A stretch of 64,000 bases of DNA from Calliopsis andreniformis (Eukaryota > Arthropoda > Insecta > Hymenoptera > Andrenidae). Each line of letters begins with the position of its first letter. Position 1 is the first letter of the stretch. Shown piece after piece: positions 1 to 8,760 of this stretch. Below the pieces are notes generated by a model. That model had not been told where the DNA came from and did not search any database. It saw only the letters and a program-made list of their open reading frames with translations. The DNA is taken from NCBI RefSeq assembly GCF_051401765.1, contig NW_027480493.1, positions 2,418,001 to 2,482,000 on the forward strand, given 5' to 3'. A program made the translations under genes and the position numbers.

Positions 1-2395
1 GGAGGATGAGGGCTGAGGGATGAGGATTGAGGTTTCAGTATTGAATCCCGAGAATTCAGGATATTCTATTGAGTATCGAGAATTGAGGATTGATGGTTAG
101 TATTGAGGATTGAGGATTGAGGATTGAGTGTTGAAGATTGAGGATTGATGATTGAAGATTGATGATTGGGGATTGAGGATTGAGGAATGAGTATTGAAGA
201 TTGAGGATTGGTGATTGAGGATTTAGGATTGAGGATTAGGGATTGAGGATTGAGCATTGAGGTTAGAGGACTGAGTGCTGAGGACTGAGGATTGAGGATT
301 GAGGATTGATAATGAGGGCTGAGGGTTGAGGATTGAGGTTTGAGGACTGAGGACTGAGGATTGAGGATTGAGAATTGAGGATTTAGGATTGAGGATTGAA
401 GATTGAGGATTGGGTATTGAGGATTGAAGAATGAGGATTGAGGATTGAGGATTGAGGATTGAGGATTGAGGATTGAAGGTTGAGGACTGGGTATTGAGGA
501 TTGAAGACTGAGGATTGAGGATTGAGGATTGAGGATTGAACATTGAGTATTGAGGATTGAAGATTGAGGATTGAGGATTGAGGATTGAGGATTGAGGATT
601 GAAGATTGAGTTTTGAGGATTGAAGATTGAGGATTGAGTATTGGGGATTGAGGATTGATGATTGAGGATTGAGGATTGAGGATTGAGGATTGAAGATTGA
701 ATATTGATGATTGAATATTGAGGACTGAGGATTGAGGGTTATGTATGGAGGACGAGGACTGAGGGTTGAATATTGATGTTTGAGGTCTGATGGTTAAGGA
801 TTGAGGATTGAGAATTGAGGATTGAGGATTGAGGATTGAAGATTGAGGATTGGGTATTGAGGCTTGAAGAATGAGGATTGAGGATTGAGGTTTGAGGATT
901 GAGGATTGAGGATTGAGAATTGAGGATTGAGGATTGAGGATTGAGGATTGAGTATTGAAGATTGAGGATTGATGATTGAGGATTGAGGATTGAGGATTGA
1001 AGATTGAATATTGATGATTGAACATTGAGGACTGAGGATTGAGGGTTGTTTATTGAGGACGAGGACTGAAGGTTGAATATTGATGTTTGAGGTCTGAGGG
1101 TTAAGGATTGAGGATTGAGGATTGAGGATTGAGGATTGAGGGTTGAAGATTGAGTATCGAGGATTGCAGATTGAGGATTCAGGATTGAGTACTGAGGATT
1201 GCGGATTGAGGATTGAGGATTGAAGATTGAGAATTGAAGATTGAGTATTGAGGACTGAAGATTGACGATTGAGGATTAAGGATTGAGGATTGAGGTTTGA
1301 GGACTGAAGATTCAGTATTGAGGATTGAAGGTTGAGGGTTGTGGATTGAGGATCTAGGATTGGAGATTGATTATTGAGGATTGAAGATTGAGAATTCAGG
1401 GTTGACGATTGAGAATTGAGAATTGAGGATGAGGACTGAGGGTTGAGGATTGAGGTTTGAGAAATGAGGATTGAGGATTGAGGATTGAGGATTGAGGATT
1501 GAGGATTGAGGATTGAGGATTCAGTATTGACGATTGAGTATTGATCACTGAGGATTGAGGATTGAGTATTGAGGATTGAAGATTGAATATAGAGGATTGA
1601 AGATTCAGGATTGAGGATTGAGTATTGAGGATGGAGGGTGAGGGCTGAGGGCTGAGGATTGAGGTTTGGGTATTGAATCCTGAGAATTCAGGATATTCTA
1701 TTGAGTATTGAGTACTGTGCATTGATGGTTCAGTATTGAGGATTGAGGATTGGGTATTGAGGATTGAAGAATGAGAGTTGAGGATTGAGGATTGAGGACT
1801 GAGGATTGAGGATTGAAGATTCAGGTTTGGGTACTGAGGATTGAAGAATGAGGATTGAGCATTGAGGATTGAGGATTGAGTATTGAAGATTGAGTATTGA
1901 GGATTGAAGATTGACGATTGAGGATTGGGGATTGAGGATTGAGGATTGAACGTTGAGGACTGAGTGTTGAGGGTTGAGTGATGAGAATTGATGTTTGTGG
2001 ATAGAGGTTCGAAGATTGCAGTTTGAGTATTGAGTATTGAAAGCTGTGAATTGAGGATATTCTATTGAGGATTGAGGATTGACAATTGATTGTTGAGGAC
2101 TGAGGGCCGAAGATTGAGGACTCAGGATTGAGGATTCAGAATTGAGGTTTGAAGACTGAGGATTGTGGATTGAGGATTGAGGATTGAAGATTCAGTATTG
2201 AGGATTGAAGATTGGGAATTGAGGATTGAGGATTGAACATTGAGGACTGAGTGTTGAGTGTTGAGTGATGAGAATTGATGTTTGTGGATAGAGGTTTGAA
2301 GATTGCAGATTGAGTATTGAGTATTGAAAACTTTGAATTGAGAATATTCTATTGAGGTTTGAGGATTGACAACAGATTGTTGAGGACTGAGGTCT
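1..2395 (+). repeat. Block X, left part, copy 1 (cut by window start)
   Basis: This aligns base for base with 34396-36790 at a constant offset of 34395. Few substitutions are visible: 541 is C against G at 34936, the unit near 420 reads TATTGAG against TACTGAG, and there are a few GAGGATT/GATGATT changes near 660-680. It carries landmark A at 52 (CCCGA form) and 1684, a bare EcoRI site at 1392, landmark D at 750 and 1057, a single landmark C at 1351, and landmark B at 2081 (CAATTG form) and 2368. Its first kilobase also matches 28891 onward (offset 28890), so X begins with the S-type segment found in the W blocks. Confidence 0.9.
740..803 (+). repeat. Landmark D (representative): GGACGAGG ... 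GGTTAAGG element
   Basis: The order is GGACGAGGACTGAGGG, TTGAATATTGATG, GGTCTGATGG, TTAAGGATTGAGG. GGACGAGG positions: 750, 1057, 20183, 28066, 29681, 33578, 35145, 35452, 49976, 52294, 55147, 56298, 63498. It usually lies some 300-400 bp before a C cluster or after a TTGATGATTGAATATTG stretch. It contains one of the few CpG sites in the array. Confidence 0.82.
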
Positions 2396-3745
2396 GAAGA
2401 TTGAGGATTGAGGATTGAGGATGGGGGCTGACGGTTCAGGAATGAGGTTTGAGGACTGAGGACTGAGGATAGAGCATTGAGAAATGAGGATTGAGGATTG
2501 AGGATTGAACATTGAGTATTGGGTATTGAGGATCGAAGAATGAGGATTGAGGATTGAGGTTTGAGGATTGAGGATTGAAGATTGAGTATTGAGGATTCAA
2601 GACTGACGATTGAGGGTTGAGGATTGAGGACTGAGGATTGAGGATTGAGGATTGAAGATTGAGGATTGGGTATTGAGGATTGAAGAATGAGGATTGAGGA
2701 TTGAGGATAGAGGATTGAGTGTTGAGGATTGAAGATTGAGTATTGAGGATAGAAGACTGACGATTGAGGATTGAGGATTGAGTGTTGAAGATTGAGGATT
2801 GATGATTGAGGAATGAGGATTGAGGATTGAGGATTGAGGATTGAGTATTGAAGATTGAGGATTGATGATTGAGGACTGAGGATTGAGTGTTGAGTGATGA
2901 GAATTGATGATTGTGGATAGAGGTTTGAAGATTGCAGATTGAGTATTGACTATTGAAAACCTTGAATTGAGGATATTCTATTGAGGATTGAGGATTGACA
3001 ACAGATTGTTGTGGACTGAGGTCTGAAGATTGAGGATTCAGGATTGAGGATTCAGAATTGAGGTTTGAGGACTAAGGATTGAGGATTGAAGATTGAGTAT
3101 TGAGGATTGGGGATTGAGGATTGAAGATTGAGTATTGAGGATTGAGGATGGGGGCTGACGGTTGAGGATTGAGGTTTGAGGACTGAGGACTGAGGATAGA
3201 GCATTGAGACATGAGGATTGAGGATTGATGATTGAAGATTGAGTATTGGGTATTGAGGATTGAAGAATGAGGATTGAGGATTGAGGTTTGAGGATTGAGG
3301 ATTGAAGATTGAGTATTGAGGATTGAAGACTGACGATTGAGGATTGAGGATTGAGGATTGATCATTGGGGACTGAGGATTGAGGACTGAGGATTGAGGAT
3401 TGAGAATTGAGAACTGATAATGAGGACTGAGGGTTGAGGATTGAGGATAGAGGATTGAGGATTGAGGATTGAGGATTGAAGATTGAGGATTGATGACTGA
3501 GTATTGAGGATTGAGGATTGAGTATTGAGTATTGAAGATTGAGGATTGATGATTGAGGATTGAGTATTGAGGATTGAGGATTGAGGATTGAGGATTGAGG
3601 ATTGAGGATTGAAGATTGAGGATTGGGGTCTGAGGAGTGACGATTGAGGATTGAAGATTGAGGATTGAGTGTTGAGGATTGTAGAATGAGGATAGAGGAT
3701 TGAGTATTGAAGATTAAGGATTGATGATTGAGGAATGAGGATTGA
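2396..3745 (+). repeat. Block X, right part, copy 1
   Basis: This matches 36889-38238 at offset 34493. The jump from 34395 means this copy lacks 98 bp (14 heptamers) that copy 2 has at about 36791-36888. Landmark B is at 2997. The stretch from about 3000 to 3400 also recurs at about 20915-21315 (offset 17915) and, through the 9498-bp repeat, near 30413-30813. Near the right border the sequence diverges from copy 2, which has lost the next 1.5 kb. Confidence 0.85.
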
Positions 3746-3963
3746 GGATTGAGGATTGAGGACTGAGGATTGAGGATTGAAGATTGATGATTGAGGATTG
3801 GGTATTGAGGATTGAAGAATGAGGATTGAGGATTGAGGATTGAGGATTGAGGATTGAGGATTGAGGGTTGAGGATTGAGGATTGAGTATTGAAGATTGAG
3901 TATTGATGACTGAGGATTGAGGATTGAGGATTGAGGATTGAGGATTGAGGATTGAAAATTGAG

Positions 3964-3978
3964 TATCGGGGACTCAAG
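3964..3978 (+). repeat. Landmark G (representative): TATCGGGGACTCAAG element
   Basis: This element carries the run CGGGG and a 4-bp inverted repeat GAGT/ACTC. TATCGGGG positions: 3964, 6772, 10296, 15278, 17980, 21584, 22430, 24408, 31082, 31928, 39748, 43069, 47995, 58211; TATCTGGG variant at 59622. It normally follows GATTGAAAATTGAG or GAAAACTGAG and lies 95-96 bp before the EcoRI site of landmark A. Confidence 0.85.
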
Positions 3979-4050
3979 ATTGAGGATTGAGGATTGAGGA
4001 TTGAGGACGGAGGATGAGGGCTGAGTTTTGAGGATTGAGGTTTGAGTATT

Positions 4051-4080
4051 GAATCCTGAGAATTCAGGATATTCTATTGA
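4051..4080 (+). repeat. Landmark A (representative): EcoRI-centred imperfect inverted repeat
   Basis: ATCCTGA, GAAT, TCAGGAT form a 7-bp-arm hairpin round an EcoRI site; GAAT before and ATTC after extend it with a 2-base bulge. EcoRI positions of this form: 1684, 4060, 12381, 15374, 18076, 21680, 22526, 24504, 26450, 31178, 32024, 36079, 45098, 48091, 49058, 50379, 50714, 53785, 57051, 58307, 59718, 61584, 61919. CAAG form: 6868, 10392, 39844, 43165. CCCGA form: 52, 19444, 23341, 27327, 28942, 32839, 34447. More distant EcoRI variants: 7924, 11448, 40900, 44221, 50987, 51818, 62192, 63022. The element is usually followed by ATTCTATTGAGTATTGAG. Confidence 0.88.
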
Positions 4081-5044
4081 GTGTTGAGAACTGAGGATTG
4101 ATGGTTGAGTATTGAGGATTGAGGAATGAGTATTGAAGGTTGAGGATTGAGGATTGTGGATTGAGGATTGGGGATTGAGGATTGAGTACTGAGTATTGAA
4201 GATTGAGGATTGATGATTGAGGATTGAGTATTGAGGATTGAGGATTGAGGATTGAGGATTGTGGATTGAGGATTGAAGATTGAGGATTGGGGACTGAGGA
4301 GTGACGATTGAGGATTGAGGATTGAGAATTGAGGATTGATGATTCAAGATTGAGTATTGAGGATTGTAGAATGAGGGTTGAGGATTGAGGATTGAGGATT
4401 GAGGATTGAGGATTGAAGATTTAGTATTGAGGATTGAAGATTGAGTATTGAGGATTGAAGACTGACGACAGAGTATTGAGGATTGAGGACTGAGGATTGA
4501 GGATTGAAGATTGATGATTGAGGATTGGGTATTGTGGATTGAAGAATGAGGATTGAGGATTGAGGATTGAGGATTGAGTGTGGAGGGTTGAAGATTGAGT
4601 ATTGAGGATAGAAGACTGACGATTGAGGGTTGAGGATTGAGTACTGAAGATTAAGGATTGATGATTAAGGAATGAGGATTGAGGATTGAGGATTGAGGAT
4701 TGAGTATTGAAGATTGAGGATTCATGATTGAGGACTGAGGATTGAGGATTGGGGATTGAGGATTGAGGATTGAGGTTTGAGGACTGAGGACTGAGGATTG
4801 TGGATTGATGATTGAGGAATGAGGATTGAGGATTGAGGATTGAGGATTGAGTATTGAAGATTGAGGATTGATGATTGAGGACTGAGGATTGAGGATTGGG
4901 GATTGAGGATTGAGGACTGAGGTTTGAGGACTGAGGTCTGAGGATTGTGGATTGAGGATTGAGGATTGAAGATTCTGTATTGAGGATTGAAGATTGCGAA
5001 TTGAGGATTGAGGATTGAACATTGAGGACTGAGTGTTGAGTGTT

Positions 5045-5168
5045 GAGTGATGAGAATTGATGTTTGTGGATAGAGGTTTGAAGATTGCAGATTGAGCATT
5101 GAGTATTGAAAACTTTGAATTGAGGATATTCTATTGAGGATTGAGGATTGACAACAGATTGTTGAGGA
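5045..5168 (+). repeat. Landmark B (representative): GACAACAGATTGTTG element
   Basis: A conserved stretch of about 120 bp: GATGAGAATTGATG, TTTGTGGATAGAGG, GATTGCAGATTGAG, AAAACTTTGAATTGAGG, ATATTCTATTGAGG, then CAACA-GAT-TGTTG, a 5-bp-arm inverted repeat. Positions of GACAACAG: 2368, 2997, 5150, 7356, 10880, 13056, 20912, 30410, 36763, 37490, 40332, 43653, 45773, 49377, 58917, 60968. A GACAATTG form is at 2081, 36476 and 60681. Heptamer periodicity is weakest here. Confidence 0.88.
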
Positions 5169-6141
5169 CTGAGGCCCGAAGATTGAGGATTCAGGATTGA
5201 GGATTCAGAATTGAGGTTTGAGGACTGAGGATTGAGGATTGAAGATTGAGTATTGAGGATTGAAGATTGAGGATTGAGAATTGACGATTCAGTATTGAGG
5301 ATGAGGGCTGAGGGTTGAGGATTGAGGTTTGAGGACTGAGGTCTGAGGATTGAGGATTGAGAATTGAGAATTGAGGATTGAGAATCGAAGATTGAGGATT
5401 GGGTATTGAGGATTGGAGAATGAGAATTGAGGATTGAGGATTGAGGATTGAGTGTTGAGGTTTGAAGATTGAGTATTGAGGGTTGAAGACTGACGATTGA
5501 GGATTGAGGATTGAGGATTGAGGATTGAGGATTGAGGATTGAAGATTGAGTATTGAGGATTCAAGATTGAGGATTGAGGATTGAGGATTGGGGATTGAGG
5601 ATTGAGGATTGAGGATTGAGGATTGAAGACTGAGGATTGAGGATTGAGGATGAGGGCTGAGGGATGAGGATTGAGGTTTGAGGATTGAAGATTGAGGATT
5701 GGGTATTGGGGATTGAAGAATGAGGATTGAGTATTGTGGATTGAGGATTGAGGATTGAAGAGTGAGTATTGAGGATTGAAGGCTGACGAATGAGGACTGA
5801 GGACTGAGGATTGAGGATTGAGGTTTGAGGATTGAAGATTGGGGATTGAGTATTGAGGATTGAAGATTGAGGATTGAGGACTGAGGATTGAGGATTGAGG
5901 ATTGAGGATTGAAGATTGAGGATTGAGTATTGAGGATTGAAGATTGAGGGTTGAGGATTGAGGTTTGAGGGCTGAGTACTGAGGATTGAGGATTGAGAAT
6001 TGAGAACTGATAATGAGGATTGAGGGTTGAGGATTGAGGATAGAGGATTGAGGATTGAGGATTGAGTATTGAAGATTGAGGATTGATGACTGAGTATTGA
6101 GGATTGAGGATTGATGACTGAGTATTGAGGATTGAGGATTG

Positions 6142-6156
6142 AAAATTAATTATTAA
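6142..6156 (+). repeat. Landmark F (representative): 15-bp A/T-only stretch
   Basis: AAAATTAATTATTAA is among the longest G/C-free runs I noticed in an array that normally has a G every two to four bases. It occurs twice per U unit, 391 bp apart: 6142, 6533, 9666, 10057, 39118, 39509, 42446, 42837. A relative with one G (AAAATTGATTATTAAGG) lies near 14963, 17665, 21422, 30920, 47680, 54706 and 57972. Confidence 0.85.
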
Positions 6157-7780
6157 GGATTGAAGATTGAGGATTGGGGATTGAGGATTGAGGATTGAGG
6201 AATGAAAATTGAGGGTTGAGGGTTGAGGATTGAGGTTTGAAGAATGAGTATTGACGATTGAAGATTTAGGATTGAGGATTGAGTATTAAGGACTGAATAT
6301 TGACGATTGAGGATTGAGTATTGAGGATTGAAGATTGAGTATTGAGGATTTAAGATTGAGGATTGAGGATTGATCATTGAGGACTGAGGATTGAGGACTG
6401 AGGATTGAGGATTGAGAATTGAGAACTGATAATGAGGACTGAGGGTTGAGGATTGAGGATAGAGGATTGAGGATTGAGGATTGAGTATTGAAGATTGAGG
6501 ATTGATGACTGTGTATTGAGGATTGAGGATTGAAAATTAATTATTAAGGATTGAAGATTGAGGATTGAGGATTGAGGATTGAGAATTGAGAATTGTGGAT
6601 GAGGACTGAGGGTTGTGGATTGAGGTTTGAGGAATGAGGATTGAGGATTGAGGATTGAGGATTGAGGATTGAGGATTGAGGATTGAGGATTGAGTATTGA
6701 AGATTGAGTATTGATGACTGAGGATTGAGGATTGAGGATTGAGGATTGAGGATTGAGGATTGAAAATTGAGTATCGGGGACTCAAGATTGAGGATTGAGG
6801 ATTGAGGATTGAGGACGGAGGATGAGGGCTGAGGGTTGAGGATTGAGGTTTGAGTATTGAATCCTGAGAATTCAAGATATTCTATTGAGTGTTGAGAACT
6901 GAGGATTGATGGTTGAGTATTGAGAATTGAAGATTGAGGATTGAGGAATGAGTATTGAAGGTTGAGGATTGATGATTGTGGATTGAGGATTGGGGATTGA
7001 GGATTGAGTATTGAGTATTGAAGATTGAGGATTGATGATTGAGGATTGAGGATTGAGGATTGAGGATTGAGGATTGAGGACTGAGGATTGAGGATTGAAG
7101 ATTGAGGATTGGGGATTGAGGAGTGACGATTGAGGATTGAGGATTGAGGATTGAGAGTTGAGGATTGAGGATTGAAGATTCAATATTGAGGATTGAAGAT
7201 TGGGAATTGAGGATTGAGGATTGAACATTGAGGACTGAGTGTTGAGTGTTGAGTGATGAGAATTGATTTTTGTGGATAGAGGTTTGAAGATTGCAGATTG
7301 AGTATTGAGTATTGAAAACTTTGAATTGAGGATATTCTATTGAGGATTGAGGACTGACAACAGATTGTTGAGGACTGAGGTCTGAAGATTGAGGATTCAG
7401 GATTGAGTATTCAGAGTTGAGGTTTGAGGACTAAGGATTGAGGATTGAAGATTGAGGATTCATGATTGAGTATTCAGAGTTGAGGTTTGAGGACTGAGGA
7501 TTGAGGATTGAAGGTTGAGTATTGAGGATTGAGTATTGAGGATTGAAGGTCGAGGATTGAGGATTGAGGATGGGGGCTGACGGTTGAGGATTGAGGTTCG
7601 TGGACTGAGGACTGAGGATAGAGCATTGAGAAATGAGGATTGAGGATTGAGGATTGAAGATTGAGTATTGGGTATTGAGGATTGAAGAATGAGGATTGAG
7701 GATTGAGGTTTGAGGATTGAGGATTGAAGATTGAGCTTTGAGGATTGAAGAGTGTCGATTGAGGATTGAGGATTGGGGAC

Positions 7781-7945
7781 TGAGGATTGACGCTTGAGGA
7801 TTGAGGGTTGAGGATGTAGGATTGAAGAGAGAGGACTGAGTGTTGAGGATTGAGTGTTGAGAATTGATGCTTGAGGTTTGAGATTTGATTATTGAATATT
7901 CTGGATTGAGTATTGAACCATAAGAATTCAGGATGTTCTATTGAG
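7781..7945 (+). repeat. Landmark E (representative): GACGCTTGAGG ... GAATATTCTGG element
   Basis: About 165 bp with weak heptamer register: GACGCTTGAGG, GGATGTAGGATTGAAGAGAG, GATGCTTGAGGTTTGAGATT, TGATTATTGAATATTCTGG, then an EcoRI-bearing stretch CCATAAGAATTCAGGATG. The palindrome GAATATTC is at 7894, 11418, 40870, 44191, 50957, 51788, 62162 and 62992. Copies in U and Y differ (CCATAAG, CAATCAG or CCATCAG before AATTC). Confidence 0.85.
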
Positions 7946-8280
7946 TATTGAGAATTGAGGATTGATGGTTGAGTAGTGAGGATTGATGGTTGAGGGTTGA
8001 GTGTTGAATATTGAGGATTGAGGGTTGAGGATTGAGGATTGATGATTGAGGATTGAAGATTGATTATTGATGATTGAAGATTGAGGACTGAGGATTGAGG
8101 GTTGAGGATTGAGGACGAGGTCTGACGGTTGAGGATTGAGGTTTGAGGATTGAGGATTGAGGATTGAGGATTGAGGCTTGAGGATTGAGGATTGAGCATT
8201 GAGGATTGAAGATTGAGGATTGGGTATTGAGGTTTGAAGAATGAGGATTGAGGATTGAGGATTGAGGATTGAGGATTGAG

Positions 8281-8540
8281 GATCTAGGATTGGAGATTGA
8301 TTATTGAGGATTGAAGATTGGGGATTGAGGATTGAGGATTGAGGATCTAGGACTGGAGATTGATTATTGAGGATGAAGATTGAGAATTGGGTATTGGGGT
8401 TTGAAGGATGAGGATTGAGGATTGAGGATTGAGGATTGAGGATTGAGGATCTAGGATCGGAGATTGAATATTGAGGATTGAAGATTGGGGATTGAGGATT
8501 GAGGATTGAGTATCTAGGATTGGAGATTGATTATTGAGGA
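8281..8540 (+). repeat. Landmark C cluster (representative): GATCTAGG elements spaced 63/104/63
   Basis: Four copies of GATCTAGGATTGGAGATTG (the fourth is TATCTAGG) at 8281, 8344, 8448 and 8511, so a 167-bp dimer repeats. Full clusters start at 8281, 11805, 20483, 22765, 28373, 29981, 32263, 33878, 41257 and 44522. Three-member clusters are at 23886, 25937, 52755, 55336 and 63791; pairs at 54114 and 57380; singles at 1351, 35746, 53431 and 56697. Spacing is constant except at 33878, where 104 became 111. Confidence 0.9.
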
Positions 8541-8760
8541 TGAAGGTTGAGAATTGAGGATTGAGGATTGAGAATTGAGAATTGAGGATGAGGACTAAGG
8601 GTTGAGGATTGAGGGTTGTGAAATGAGGATTGGGGATTGAGGATTGAGGATTGAGGATTGAGGATTGAGGATTGAGGATTGAGTATTGAAGATTGAGTAT
8701 TGATGACTGAGGATTGAGGATTGAGGATTGAGGTTTGAGGATTGAGGATTGAAGATTGAG

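Larger units (their letters stand above)
3746..5250 (+). repeat. Segment present only in the first pass (absent near 38.24 kb)
   Basis: Between X and U the two passes differ by a net 1517 bp (offset falls from 34493 to 32976). The missing sequence corresponds to most of this interval, and the second pass has a short join at about 38239-38287. The segment contains landmark G at 3964, landmark A at 4060 and landmark B at 5150. Its left part (about 3690-4260) recurs at 22156-22726 and 31654-32224 (offsets 18466 and 27964), so it is not unique to this place. Confidence 0.75.
5251..8760 (+). repeat. 3.5-kb higher-order unit U1
   Basis: This is the first of two tandem units. It aligns with 8761-12284 at an offset of 3510 near the left end and 3524 after a 14-bp (two-heptamer) insertion in U2 near 9040. 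Internal order: AT-only landmark F twice (6142, 6533), G at 6772, A at 6868 (with CAAG instead of CAGG), B at 7356, E with GAATATTC at 7894, an EcoRI variant at 7924, then the four-element C cluster at 8281, 8344, 8448 and 8511. Further copies are U3 and U4. Confidence 0.92.

Noticed and set aside
5150..5168. Rho-independent terminator at the CAACA-GAT-TGTTG inverted repeat
   Set aside because: Short A/T-rich arms, no T tract, and it lies in eukaryotic-type satellite without genes.
6142..6156. Promoter or TATA-like box at the A/T-only stretch
   Set aside because: No initiator, gene or transcript start context; it is copied passively with the U unit.
7884..7910. Heat-shock element in landmark E
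   Set aside because: Two perfect GAA/TTC modules but the third is GAT. The same GAATATTC core occurs elsewhere in ordinary variants, so it is not annotated as a regulatory site.
8281..8540. CRISPR-like array (short repeats with regular spacing in the C clusters)
   Set aside because: The spacers are themselves heptamer satellite and repeat between clusters; spacings alternate 63 and 104 bp. No leader or cas genes are present.
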